Part shown: piece after piece, positions 17,332 through 25,614 of the stretch
Layout: every line of letters starts with the position of its first letter
Position numbering within the stretch: position 1 is the stretch's first letter
Assembly: GCF_031157375.1 (NCBI RefSeq)
Contig: NZ_JAVIFV010000004.1
Span: 1-64,000, forward strand
Source: Sphingosinicella sp. LHD-64
GTDB taxonomy: Bacteria; Pseudomonadota; Alphaproteobacteria; Sphingomonadales; Sphingomonadaceae
DNA: 64,000 nt
Direction of reading: 5' to 3'
Translations under genes and position numbers: made by a program
The notes under the pieces: model-generated
What the model was told of the DNA's origin: nothing
The model's input: only the letters and a program-made list of their open reading frames with translations
Databases searched by the model: none

Positions 17332-18258
17332 GTGGCGGGCGACCTGACCGCGATCCGGGAGAACGGCGCGGCCTCGGGGATCGGGGTGCTGGCCACGTTC
17401 GGCCATGACGATCTGGGCCGGCGCACGAGCCTGGTCCGCGGCAACGGGACGGTGACGAGCTATGCTTATGATCCGGTGTCGCGGCTGGCGTCGCTGGGCC
17501 ACGACCTGCCGGGCGCGGGCTCGGACCTGACCCTGACGTTCGGCTACAATCCGGCCTCGCAGATCGCGAGCCGTACCGGCACCCATGGCGCCTATGCGTT
17601 CGCGTTCGCCAACCGGAACACAACCGACACGGTCAACGGGCTCAACCAGGTGGTGACCACCGGCGGTACCGGCGTCGTCCAGCCCTGCGACGGGATTACG
17701 ATCACCGCACCAAGGGGAGGTGGTGACTGGACCTACCTGTTCCAGCGAGGGAACTCTTTGGGAGGGTATTTCCAGGAGGATACCGGCGTCCTGAACGATG
17801 ACTGCGGAGGTTGGGGATGCGAGCCGATCGTCATTACCGCGAGGCGGTCGCAAAATGAGGAAAGCAGGCAGTGCCGGATTCTGCGCAACAACGCGGAAGC
17901 GAACTCACGTGTTCTGCCTCCTTATCTCACTGGAAATCGGAACTGGGGCAACCCCGGACTCTTGCGTGGATATGAAAATTACTATCAAAGCAATGCGGAC
18001 CAATGGAAGCCCCTGAATACCCGTACTGGTCAAAGTGTTTTGGTTCTTGCCGGATGGACATTCTCGAACTCGCCTTGGGGAAGAGCGGCATCAATACCAG
18101 TTCGCATTGGGTCTGTGAGCGGCCGGTTTGGAGCTGGAGAAATTGCGGGGACCGCCCTTGCTATAATTGCATCTGAGCAGTTGGCTCTCAATGAAAATAG
18201 GGCTCGCGCCCTTGATGCGCGGGCGGATTATCTAGAGGCGGGATGTCAAGGGAGGTGA
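17332..18258 (+). CDS. Displaced, internally deleted Rhs tip cassette 3
   Basis: 308 codons from a GTG with no clear ribosome site; the Rhs-like frame extends 5' to about 17260 (RLTRLTRPDAFYVTYDHN). The core fragment runs from FGHDDLGRRTSL to VNGLNQVVTTGGTG and then jumps directly to VQPCDGITITAPRGGGDW: the rest of the core, including the FGYTGQ and DPSG boundary, is missing. The linker after the jump is homologous to the linker of the main tip (both have PC-D/E-GIT[IV]T ... FQR..SLGGY[YF]QED), so a deletion joined core to linker. The last 130 residues are a distinct tip with a hydrophobic stretch (SVLVLAGWTF; GEIAGTALAIIAS). Probably not functional as a toxin. Confidence 0.7.
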   Translation: MAGDLTAIRENGAASGIGVLATFGHDDLGRRTSLVRGNGTVTSYAYDPVSRLASLGHDLPGAGSDLTLTFGYNPASQIASRTGTHGAYAFAFANRNTTDTVNGLNQVVTTGGTGVVQPCDGITITAPRGGGDWTYLFQRGNSLGGYFQEDTGVLNDDCGGWGCEPIVITARRSQNEESRQCRILRNNAEANSRVLPPYLTGNRNWGNPGLLRGYENYYQSNADQWKPLNTRTGQSVLVLAGWTFSNSPWGRAASIPVRIGSVSGRFGAGEIAGTALAIIASEQLALNENRARALDARADYLEAGCQGR

Positions 18259-18261
18259 TCT

Positions 18262-18477
18262 GTGAAAATTGTTGATAAAAAAAGCATAGTAGATAGCATA
18301 ATTGTATCTACTATTGTAGTAATACTTAGCTTTACAGTAAAAAAGCTCCTAGATGACTCCGATAGCGTGCGCTCCTATCTGATAAGTATAATTCGTGAAT
18401 TACATTGGATTGTAGCTATAGTGGTAATCTCCGTTTTGATTGTCTCTTTATTTAGAGGATGGATAAAGTTCAAATAG
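18262..18477 (+). CDS. Candidate immunity protein of Rhs cassette 3 (71 aa, two membrane helices)
   Basis: 71 residues from a GTG preceded by GGGAGGTGAT, an almost perfect Shine-Dalgarno sequence that makes this the best-supported start in the array. It has two hydrophobic helices (about 9-27 and 48-65) separated by a charged loop (KKLLDDSDSVRSYL), and the DNA is very AT-rich. It begins four bases after the tip stop. The fold type matches the 52-residue partner of the main tip, so both tips may act on membranes. It may still be translated even though its toxin is damaged, which would leave immunity to kin carrying the intact tip. Confidence 0.6.
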   Translation: MKIVDKKSIVDSIIVSTIVVILSFTVKKLLDDSDSVRSYLISIIRELHWIVAIVVISVLIVSLFRGWIKFK

Positions 18478-18510
18478 TTTTGAACTACGATGCCAGTTTA
18501 CTAAATTGAG

Positions 18511-19215
18511 TTGAGGGGGAGCCGGCGCGTGTCGCCGGCTCCTCGCGTTTGTGCTCCGACTGCCTCGTTCGGCCATGACGATCTGGGCCGTCGCACGCGG
18601 CTGCAGATGTACAACGGGACGGTGACGGCCTACGGCTACGATCCGGTGTCGCGGCTGGCGAGCCGGGCGCTGGACGTTCCGGGCAGCGCGGGCGATCTGG
18701 TGCTGGGGTTCGGCTACAACCCGGCGTCGCAGATCGTCGGCACGACCCGCTCCAACGATGCCTATGCCTATACGGCGCATGCCAATGCGAACGTGACCGA
18801 CGTCGTGAACGGCCTGAACCAGATCGTCGCGACCGGCGCGACCGGGATCGGCCATGACGGGCGCGGCAATGTGAGCGCGATCGGGTCGGCGGGCTATGGC
18901 TATGACGGCGAGAACCGGCTGGTGTCGGCGCCGGGCGGGGTGACGCTGGTCTATGATCCGCTGGGGCGGCTCTACGAGGTGAGCGGTCCGTCGGGCGTGC
19001 GGCGGCTGCTCCATGACGGGCACGATCTCATCGCCGAGTATGATGCCGGATCGCGGCTGGCGGCCTATGTCCATGGTCCCGGGGTGGACGAGCCGCTGCT
19101 GTGGTTCGACACGCCGGCGGGCACGCACGGCACCTATCATGCCGACGAGCGCGGCAGCATCGTCGCGCTGCGCGACAATGCGGGCAATGCGATCGTCCAC
19201 AATGCGCACCCTTAA
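18511..19215 (+). pseudogene. Rhs core remnant, cassette 4 (no tip)
   Basis: The open frame from 18511 reads through the boundary hairpin, and real Rhs homology starts at SFGHDDLGRRTRLQ (about 18568). It is nearly identical to the main gene to NAGNAI (about 19192), then stops after VHNAHP without the FGYTGQ motif, the DPSG boundary, a tip or an immunity gene. No ribosome site is visible. It appears to be a truncated cassette that can only serve as a recombination donor or substrate. Confidence 0.7.
18518..18542. repeat. Cassette-boundary hairpin 3
   Basis: GGAGCCGGCG, CGTGT, CGCCGGCTCC, 40 bases after the 71-residue candidate immunity gene. It is followed by CTCGCG rather than a T-run. Confidence 0.85.
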
Positions 19216-19277
19216 CCGCGAGGGATTACGGTGACGGGATTAGGGTGACAGTGCACTGAATTATGCACTAAATTGGG
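19216..19277. other. AT-richer remnant with internal short repeats after the last Rhs fragment
   Basis: This stretch holds two GGTGAC-type and two TGCACT-type words (GGTGACGGGATTAGGGTGAC, then TGCACTGAATTATGCACT). It has no coding potential. The pattern recalls sequence near small palindromic mobile units served by Y1 (REP-associated) transposases, but no transposase is present; the source is unproven. Confidence 0.3.
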
Positions 19278-19302
19278 GGAGCCGGCGCGTGTCGCCGGCT
19301 CC
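19278..19302. repeat. Cassette-boundary hairpin 4
   Basis: GGAGCCGGCG, CGTGT, CGCCGGCTCC, followed by TTCGCATCCGTACATTGTGCG. The tail matches that after hairpin 2. This marks the right end of the Rhs array; nadK follows. Confidence 0.85.
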
Positions 19303-19401
19303 TTCGCATCCGTACATTGTGCGCCGGCCGCACCCTCCAACCACGCCAACCCCAGCTACCGCACCCCGCACCCCGCATGGCGACCGCTCCGCGCCACATC
19401 C

Positions 19402-19430
19402 ATTGACGCCTTCGCCTTCGCCGCCCTAGC
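19402..19430 (+). promoter_or_regulatory. Putative nadK promoter
   Basis: ATTGAC (19402-19407), 17 bases, CCTAGC (19425-19430). The predicted transcript start, about 19437, would leave almost no leader for the ATG at 19441 but a normal leader for 19465. Confidence 0.45.
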
Positions 19431-19464
19431 TTCGCGCGCGATGGGCGAGACAGGGGTGAGATCG

Positions 19465-20223
19465 ATGGCGCTGGTCGCCTCCAACGCCGAGGCGGCGCTG
19501 GCGGCGGAGGGGATGCTGCGCGCGCGCTACGATTTCGTGCCGCCCGGAGAAGCGGAGCTGATCGTCGCGCTGGGCGGCGACGGCTTCATGCTGCAGACGC
19601 TGCACGACATGGTGGAGCGCGGGCGGGTCTGTCCGGTGTTCGGGATGAACCGCGGCACCGTCGGCTTCCTGATGAACGAGTGGCGGATCGAGGCGCTGGC
19701 CGACCGGCTGGCCCGGGCCCGCGCCTTCTCGATCGCGCCGCTGGAGATGACCGCGACGACGGTGAGCGGCGAGGTCTTCCGCCACAATGCGATCAACGAG
19801 GTGTCGCTGCTGCGCGAGACCCGCCAGACCGCCTGGGTCGAGGTGTCGGTGGGCGGCCGGGTGGTGCTGCCCGAGCTGATCTGCGACGGCGTGCTGGTCG
19901 CGACGCCGGCCGGATCGACCGCCTACAACCTGTCCGCCCAGGGGCCGATCCTGCCGCTGAACTCCAAGCTGGTGGCGCTGACGCCGATCAGCCCGTTCCG
20001 GCCGCGGCGCTGGCGTGGCGCGCTGGTGCCCGAGGATCTCAGAATCGCATTCCGGGTGCTCGATCCGGTCAAGCGGCCGGTCTCGGCCGTGGCCGACCAG
20101 TTCGAGGTGCGCGACGTCGCGACGGTCGAGGTCTGCGTCGATCGCGACGAGGCGCTCACCCTGCTGTTCGATCCCGAGCACGCCCTCGACGAGCGGATCG
20201 CGATGGAGCAGTTCGCGGTCTGA
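19465..20223 (+). CDS. nadK: NAD kinase
   Basis: 252 residues from the ATG at 19465, which has AGGGGTGAG upstream and fits the predicted promoter; an in-frame ATG at 19441 would add eight residues. The catalytic GGDG motif (IVALGGDGFML) lies near residue 36, NE/D motif HNAINEVSLL near 110, and the ATP-binding TPAGSTAYNLSAQGPI near 150. NAD kinase makes NADP and is essential. The gene is single, downstream of the Rhs array and upstream of tRNA-Asn. Confidence 0.95.
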   Translation: MALVASNAEAALAAEGMLRARYDFVPPGEAELIVALGGDGFMLQTLHDMVERGRVCPVFGMNRGTVGFLMNEWRIEALADRLARARAFSIAPLEMTATTVSGEVFRHNAINEVSLLRETRQTAWVEVSVGGRVVLPELICDGVLVATPAGSTAYNLSAQGPILPLNSKLVALTPISPFRPRRWRGALVPEDLRIAFRVLDPVKRPVSAVADQFEVRDVATVEVCVDRDEALTLLFDPEHALDERIAMEQFAV

Positions 20224-20265
20224 GGCGGCGTGTCCCGTTCGCCGGGGAGCCGGCGCTCAACGCCC

Positions 20266-20295
20266 CTTGCGCAAGCCAAAAAGGCGCTGCTATAG
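20266..20295 (+). promoter_or_regulatory. Putative tRNA-Asn promoter
   Basis: CTTGCG (20266-20271), 18 bases, CTATAG (20290-20295), about 22 bases before the mature tRNA. Confidence 0.5.
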
Positions 20296-20317
20296 GCGCC
20301 GCTCGCCGAAAGGCTGC

Positions 20318-20392
20318 TCCCCGGTAGCTCAGCGGTAGAGCAACCGGCTGTTAACCGGTTGGTCGATGGTTCGAATCCGTCCCGGGGAGCCA
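20318..20392 (+). tRNA. tRNA-Asn (anticodon GTT)
   Basis: 75 bases. Acceptor stem TCCCCGG pairs with CCGGGGA (20382-20388), discriminator G, encoded CCA at 20390-20392. The D-arm starts TAGCTCAGCGG, the anticodon loop CTGTTAA gives GTT, and the T-loop is GGTTCGAATCC. Confidence 0.98.
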
Positions 20393-20421
20393 TTCGGCGC
20401 CAGGCCGCCGAAATCCCGACA

Positions 20422-22389
20422 TCAGCGAAGCGACCGATCCTGCGCGCCCTCCGGCGGCGCGGGCGGTGGCGCGGCCGGCTGGCCGGTCGGCGCGGGCTGA
20501 ACGGGCGCGGGTTGCGCGGGCGCCGGCTGGACCGGGAAGGGCGGCGGATTGACGATGATCGGGACGCTGTCGGCCTGGTTGGTCGCGGCGTCGACGCTGT
20601 CGGTCTGCGAGAGCGGGGTCGGCGGCGGGCGGCGGACCGGGCGGATGCCGAGCGCCTCCGACATGAAGGTCCGCCAGATCCTGGCCGGCGTGCCGCCGCC
20701 GCTGGTGCCGGGCAGCGGACTGTTGTCGTCATTGCCGATCCAGACGCCGACGACGAGATCGCCGGCGAACCCGACGAAGACGGCGTCGCGATAGTCCGAG
20801 GTGGTGCCGGTCTTGCCGAAGGTCGGGACGCCGAGATTGGCGGCGCGGCCGGTGCCGTGATCGACGACGGCGTACAGCACGTCGCGCAGCATCGGGAAGG
20901 CGCGGTCGCGGCTGAGGCGATCGGCGAGCGGACGATCGAGCCAGCCCGGCGCGGGCTCGGGCAGGCCGCGCGGGGTGATCGGGTAGCGGCCCGACGCGAT
21001 CGCGGCATAGGCGGCGGTGAGCTCGATCAGGGTGACGCCGTTGGTGCCGAGCGCGAGGCTGGGATCGGGGCGCAGCGGCGTGGCGATGCCGAGATCGCGG
21101 GCGGCGCGGATCACCGCATTGCGGCCGACCCGCTCCTGGACCTGCACCGCGACCGAATTGCTCGACCAGGCGACGGCGTCGCGCAGCGTGATCTCGCCGC
21201 GATAGCTGTTGCCGTAATTGCGTGGCTGCCAGTCGCCGAGGCGGATCGGCGCGTCATTGACCGGCGTGTTGGGCGTCAGGCCGGCACGGAAGGCGGCGAG
21301 ATAGACGAAGGGCTTGAACGCCGAGCCGGGCTGGCGGCGGGCCTGGGTGGCGCGGTTGAACACGCTCCGGGAATAATCGCGGCCGCCGACCATCGCGACG
21401 ACGCGGCCGTCGAGGCGCATCGCGACGAGCGCCGCCTGGGCGCGGCCGAGGCCGGCGCGGCGCACGGTGCGGGCGGCGAGGCGCTGGAGGTCGCCGTCGA
21501 GGGTGGTGATGACCTGGCGCTCGCCATAGCTGCCTTCGGAAAGCTCGCCGGCCTGCGGCGCGACCCAGTCGGCGAAATAGGTGCCGGGGGGGACGCTGTC
21601 CTCGCGGCCGCGGCGGACGCGCGCCGGACGGGCGGCGTCCATCTGGGCCTGGGTGATGTAGCCGGCCTCGACCATCTCGCCCAGCACCAGCCGGGCGCGG
21701 CGGCGGGCGCCCTCGATATTGGTGGTGGGCGCGAGGCGGGAGGGATTGTTCACGACGCCGGCGAGCATCGCCGACTGGGCAAGGGTGAGGTCTTCCGGAT
21801 CGACATTGAAATAGTGCCGGGCGGCGGCGCGCAGGCCGTAGATATTGTCGCCGAAATAGACGTTGGAGAGGTAGCGGCTGAGGATCTCCTCCTTCGAAAG
21901 CCGCGCTTCCAGCCAGAGCGTGATCAGCGCCTCCTGCGCCTTGCGTGAAGGCGTGCGGTCCTGGGTCAGGAAGCTGGTCTTGGCGAGCTGCTGGCTGATC
22001 GTCGAGCCGCCCTGGCGCAGGCGTCCGGCGGCGAGATTGCGGACCATCGCGCGGGCGACGCCCCAGGGATCGATGCCGATATGGCGGAAGAAGCGCTGAT
22101 CCTCGATCGCGACGAAGGCCTGGCCGACATGGGGCGGGAGGGTCGTGACGTCGACCGGCTCCCCCATGATCGCGCCCCAGCGGGCGATCGGCTCGCCGTC
22201 GGCGGCGAGGATGGTGAGGCCGGGCGCGTTGGCGGGCTGGAGCGAGCGCGACAGCGGGGCGGTCAGGATCAGCCAGGCGAGAATGGCGAGGAAAAGACCG
22301 GCGGCGATCTTGAGCGCCAGCTTCACCAGTCGGGCCCGCGAGACCGGCGGCAGATCGGCCGTTTCGGCGGGTGCCGGGGCGTCCGCCAT
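20422..22389 (-). CDS. Class A penicillin-binding protein (PBP1A-like), second of tandem pair
   Basis: 655 residues from the ATG at 22389, which overlaps the stop of the upstream paralogue by one base (TGATG); this coupling is preferred over the 15-codon-longer frame. A short cytosolic N-terminus and one membrane helix (about 38-60) lead into the GT51 glycosyltransferase (catalytic E in VAIEDQRFF; GGSTISQQLAKTSF; ARLSKEEILSRYLSNVYFG). The transpeptidase follows with S-x-x-K in SAFKPF, S-x-N in SSNSVAV and KTGTTSDY. The C-terminus is a Pro/Ala/Gln-rich tail. It polymerises and cross-links peptidoglycan from the inner membrane. Confidence 0.95.
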   Translation of the reverse strand: MADAPAPAETADLPPVSRARLVKLALKIAAGLFLAILAWLILTAPLSRSLQPANAPGLTILAADGEPIARWGAIMGEPVDVTTLPPHVGQAFVAIEDQRFFRHIGIDPWGVARAMVRNLAAGRLRQGGSTISQQLAKTSFLTQDRTPSRKAQEALITLWLEARLSKEEILSRYLSNVYFGDNIYGLRAAARHYFNVDPEDLTLAQSAMLAGVVNNPSRLAPTTNIEGARRRARLVLGEMVEAGYITQAQMDAARPARVRRGREDSVPPGTYFADWVAPQAGELSEGSYGERQVITTLDGDLQRLAARTVRRAGLGRAQAALVAMRLDGRVVAMVGGRDYSRSVFNRATQARRQPGSAFKPFVYLAAFRAGLTPNTPVNDAPIRLGDWQPRNYGNSYRGEITLRDAVAWSSNSVAVQVQERVGRNAVIRAARDLGIATPLRPDPSLALGTNGVTLIELTAAYAAIASGRYPITPRGLPEPAPGWLDRPLADRLSRDRAFPMLRDVLYAVVDHGTGRAANLGVPTFGKTGTTSDYRDAVFVGFAGDLVVGVWIGNDDNSPLPGTSGGGTPARIWRTFMSEALGIRPVRRPPPTPLSQTDSVDAATNQADSVPIIVNPPPFPVQPAPAQPAPVQPAPTGQPAAPPPAPPEGAQDRSLR

Positions 22390-24458
22390 CAGCGCTCCTG
22401 GAGCTCCAGGGCGCGGATCATGAAGCTGCGCCACAGGCGCGCCGGCAGGCCGCCGCCGGCCACGCGCGGCATCGGCGTGTTGTCGTCATTGCCGACCCAG
22501 ACACCCACCACCAGGTCTCCCGCAAAGCCGATGAACAAAGCATCGCGATAGTCCTGCGTAGTGCCGGTTTTGCCGTACGTCACCACCGGGAGGGCCGCAG
22601 CCCGGCCCGTGCCCTTGGTGGCGGCATAGGCGAGCATCTCGCGCATCGCATCGAACGCCGGGTCGCTTCGGCCATTGCCCTCTCCGGTCATGCTGCCGAC
22701 GATGCGGCCGACGATGCCGCGGCCCTCGTCCCCGCCCGTGTCGCCATGCGCGACGACCGGGTAGCGGCCGGAGGCGATTGCGGCATAGGCTGCGGTCATC
22801 TCGGTGAGGCTGACGTCGACGGTGCCGAGCGCGATGCTGGGATCGTCGCTCGGAATGCGCGCGGTGACGCCGAGATCGCGGGCGGCGCGGATCACGTTGG
22901 CCAGGCCGACCCGTTCCGCGAGGCGGACCGCGGCCACGTTGCTGGAATAGGCGAAGGCGTCATGCAGCGGGATCTCGCCGCGATAGACGCCGTCGGAGTT
23001 GCGCGGACGGTAGGCGCCGGTGGTGATCGGCGAATCGTCGATCAGCGTGTCGGGAGTCATGCCGGCGCGCAGGGCGGCGAGATAGACGAAGAGCTTGAAG
23101 GTCGATCCCGGCTGGCGGCGCGCCTGCGTGGCGCGGTTGAAGGGGCTTCTCGCGTAGTCCCGTCCGCCGAGCATCGCGACGACCCGGCCGTCCGGGCGCA
23201 TCGCGACCAGTGCCGCCTGGTGGCCGGCGAGCCGGGCGTCGCGGAAGGCGGCAATGGCGGCGCGCTGGAGATCGGGCTCGAGCGTGCTCTTGATCTGCTG
23301 CTCGCCATAATCGTCCTGGTCGCGCTCCTGCGCGCCGGCGAGCACCCAGTCGGCGAAATAAGTGCCGGTCGGCACGGTCGAGCGGCTTGCGAGACGGAGG
23401 CGCGCCGGTCGGATTTCATCACGTTCCTCCGCGGTGATGAAGCCCGATTCGTCCATCGTCTGGAGCACCAGCGCGGCGCGGCCGCGGGCGCCGTCGAGAT
23501 TGCGGTTGGGCGCGAGGCGGTTGGGGGCATTGACGAGGCCGGCGAGCAAGGCGGCCTGCGAGAGGGTCAGCTCCTCCGGCTCGATGCTGAAATAGAAGCG
23601 GGCGGCGGCGCGCAGGCCGTAGACGTTGTTGCCGAAATAGACGTTGGAGAGATAGCGGCTGAGGATCTCCTCCTTGGAAAGCCACGCCTCCAGCCAGAGC
23701 GTGATCAGCGCTTCCTGCGCCTTGCGGGTTATGGTGCGGTCACCACCGGTGAAGCTGGTCTTGGCGAGCTGCTGGCTGATCGTCGAGCCGCCCTCGCGCA
23801 GACCCCCGGCGCTCCAGTTGCGGAACATGGCGCGGCTGACGCCGTAGAGATCGATGCCGGGGTGGCGGTAGAAGCGCCGGTCCTCGATCGCGACGAAGGC
23901 CTGGCTGACATGCGGCGGCAGCTCCAGCACGTCGACCGGCTCGGCGCGGACGGCGCCGCGGCGGGCGATCGGCTGGCCGTCGGCGGCGAGGACGACGCGG
24001 CTCGGGGCGGCGATCGGCTGGAGCGACTGGCTCAAGGGCGCGGTGACGGCGAGCCAGAGCAGCAGGACGGTGAGGCCGGCGAAGGCGAAGTAGAGGACAT
24101 ATTTGGTCGCCGTGCGGATGCGCTGGACGACGCGGGCGTAGCGGCGGCTGTGACCCTCCAGCGTCGCCTCGACGATCCGCGGCCGCTCGCGCTCGACGTC
24201 GGGCATGGCGACGTAGCGGGGCTTCAGCTCGTAGAGCGCGTCCTTGAGATAATAGTCGCGGACATGGGGCGGCGCGTTCTGCCAGGGCGGACAGCCGGCA
24301 CCGGACCGGTCCATTTCCTCGTAATAGCGGGCGGTCGCATGGGCGCGGATCTGGGCATGCTCGCGCATCGTCTGGTCGATCCGCGCGCGATCGGCGTCGG
24401 ACATCGTGTCCCAGGTGTCGGATGAGATGCCGGAATTGAGAGGCGGGCCGTACGACAT
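22389..24458 (-). CDS. Class A penicillin-binding protein (PBP1A-like), first of tandem pair
   Basis: 689 residues, a close paralogue of its downstream neighbour. It carries an additional cytosolic N-terminal region of about 110 residues (with TMREHAQIRAHATARYYEEM) before the membrane helix (about 117-140). The GT51 motifs are EDRRFYRH and GGSTISQQLAKTSF, and the transpeptidase has STFK, SSNVAAV and KTGTTQDYRDA, so both activities look intact. The insert IASGRYPVVAHGDTGGDEG near the C-terminus differs from the paralogue. It probably arose by tandem duplication followed by divergence. Confidence 0.95.
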   Translation of the reverse strand: MSYGPPLNSGISSDTWDTMSDADRARIDQTMREHAQIRAHATARYYEEMDRSGAGCPPWQNAPPHVRDYYLKDALYELKPRYVAMPDVERERPRIVEATLEGHSRRYARVVQRIRTATKYVLYFAFAGLTVLLLWLAVTAPLSQSLQPIAAPSRVVLAADGQPIARRGAVRAEPVDVLELPPHVSQAFVAIEDRRFYRHPGIDLYGVSRAMFRNWSAGGLREGGSTISQQLAKTSFTGGDRTITRKAQEALITLWLEAWLSKEEILSRYLSNVYFGNNVYGLRAAARFYFSIEPEELTLSQAALLAGLVNAPNRLAPNRNLDGARGRAALVLQTMDESGFITAEERDEIRPARLRLASRSTVPTGTYFADWVLAGAQERDQDDYGEQQIKSTLEPDLQRAAIAAFRDARLAGHQAALVAMRPDGRVVAMLGGRDYARSPFNRATQARRQPGSTFKLFVYLAALRAGMTPDTLIDDSPITTGAYRPRNSDGVYRGEIPLHDAFAYSSNVAAVRLAERVGLANVIRAARDLGVTARIPSDDPSIALGTVDVSLTEMTAAYAAIASGRYPVVAHGDTGGDEGRGIVGRIVGSMTGEGNGRSDPAFDAMREMLAYAATKGTGRAAALPVVTYGKTGTTQDYRDALFIGFAGDLVVGVWVGNDDNTPMPRVAGGGLPARLWRSFMIRALELQER

Positions 24459-24501
24459 CGAGCTTGGCCGGGTGATACAGGCTGCGGAGTGTCTTGTGTA
24501 G

Positions 24502-25614
24502 CTATCTCAGCCGCGCCGGATCGAGCTCCGCGGCGGTGACGCCGTCGGCCGCGAGCGCGCCGGGCCAGGGCGAGCCGGTCACCAGCGCCTCGACCGCCTC
24601 GGCCATCGCCGGCGCGGTCTGGAGGCCGAAGCCGCCCTGGCCGGCGAGCCAGAGGAAGCCCGGCGCCTCGGTGTCAAAGCCCGCTGCCGGAGTGCGGTCC
24701 GCCGTGAAGGTACGCAGGCCGGCCCAGCGATGGGCGATGCGGGCGACCGAGAGGGTCGTATATTCCTCGACCTTCGCGGCGGTCAGGGCGATGTCATATT
24801 CCTCGGGCTGGGCATCGCACGGATCGCTGGCGATCTCGTCGACCGGCGAAGCCATCAGCCGGCCCGATTCGGGAAGGATGTAGAAATCATCCATCACCGT
24901 CTTCACGAACGGCCAGCCGCGCACGTTGGCGCCGGCAGGCGGATCGACGACGATGATCGTGCGACGCTTGGGGGTGAGGCCAAGCGGGGCCACACCGGCG
25001 AGTTCCGCGATGCGATCCGCCCAGGCGCCGGCGGCGTTGATCAGGACTGGCGCGGTCCAGCGCTCGCCCGCTTCGGTCTCGGCCGTCCAGCCCTCGCCTA
25101 TCCTGGCGATCCGCTGGCGGGTCAGCACGGCCCCTCCTGCGGTCCGGATGGTCCGGGCGAAATGCTGGAGCATCGCATCGGAATCGAGCCTGAGCCCGTC
25201 CGGATAGACAAGGCCGGCGACGATCGCGTCGCCGCCGGTGCGCAGCGGCGGGAACAGGTCCAGCATCTCGGCTTCGCGCGCCATGTGGCCGGTATCGGTG
25301 AAGGCGGCCATGGTTTCGGCCAGCGCGTCGAGCGTCGACCGCATCTCGGCAGTGGCGACATAGAGCGCGGTGCTGCTGCGGGCGAGGGCGCCGCCGTCGG
25401 TCTCGAGGAAGAAGCGGCGGCTGTGCTCGGTCAGCACCCGCACGACATGATTGCCGATGCCGTAATGCGAGAAGGTCGCACTGCGCCCGGACGAATGAAA
25501 GCCGAGCGCCTCCTCAGCCTCGAGCACGACGACGCGGCCATGGCGCGCCAGTCGGGCGCCGGCGGAAAGGCCCGCGACGCCGCCGCCAATGATCAGGAAA
25601 TCGGCACTGTCCAT
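24502..25614 (-). CDS. FAD-dependent oxidoreductase, DAO family
   Basis: 370 residues. The N-terminal FAD-binding loop is LIIGGGVAGLSAGARL, followed by VVVLEAEEALGFHSSGRSA, which is characteristic of the DAO group (glycine oxidase, D-amino-acid dehydrogenase, L-2-hydroxyglutarate oxidase-like). The C-terminus has GFLWLAGQGGFGLQTAPAM, the usual second FAD contact. The substrate is unknown. Its start lies inside the last 22 bases of wecB, so the two form a compact pair, although their products have no evident link. Confidence 0.85.
   Translation of the reverse strand: MDSADFLIIGGGVAGLSAGARLARHGRVVVLEAEEALGFHSSGRSATFSHYGIGNHVVRVLTEHSRRFFLETDGGALARSSTALYVATAEMRSTLDALAETMAAFTDTGHMAREAEMLDLFPPLRTGGDAIVAGLVYPDGLRLDSDAMLQHFARTIRTAGGAVLTRQRIARIGEGWTAETEAGERWTAPVLINAAGAWADRIAELAGVAPLGLTPKRRTIIVVDPPAGANVRGWPFVKTVMDDFYILPESGRLMASPVDEIASDPCDAQPEEYDIALTAAKVEEYTTLSVARIAHRWAGLRTFTADRTPAAGFDTEAPGFLWLAGQGGFGLQTAPAMAEAVEALVTGSPWPGALAADGVTAAELDPARLR

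Noticed and set aside
10751-19215. Type VI secretion Rhs effector
   Set aside because: The N-terminus has a Sec signal peptide, no PAAR or VgrG neighbour and no T6SS gene in the window.
15342-19302. The four hairpins as integron attC sites or a CRISPR array
   Set aside because: No integrase, no RYYYAAC/GTTRRRY ends, unit spacing of hundreds to 1800 bases, and no spacers of uniform length.
22390-22434. Upstream start for the second PBP (adds 15 residues)
   Set aside because: The ATG at 22389 overlaps the upstream stop (TGATG), a normal coupling, and the additional residues would lie inside the preceding gene.
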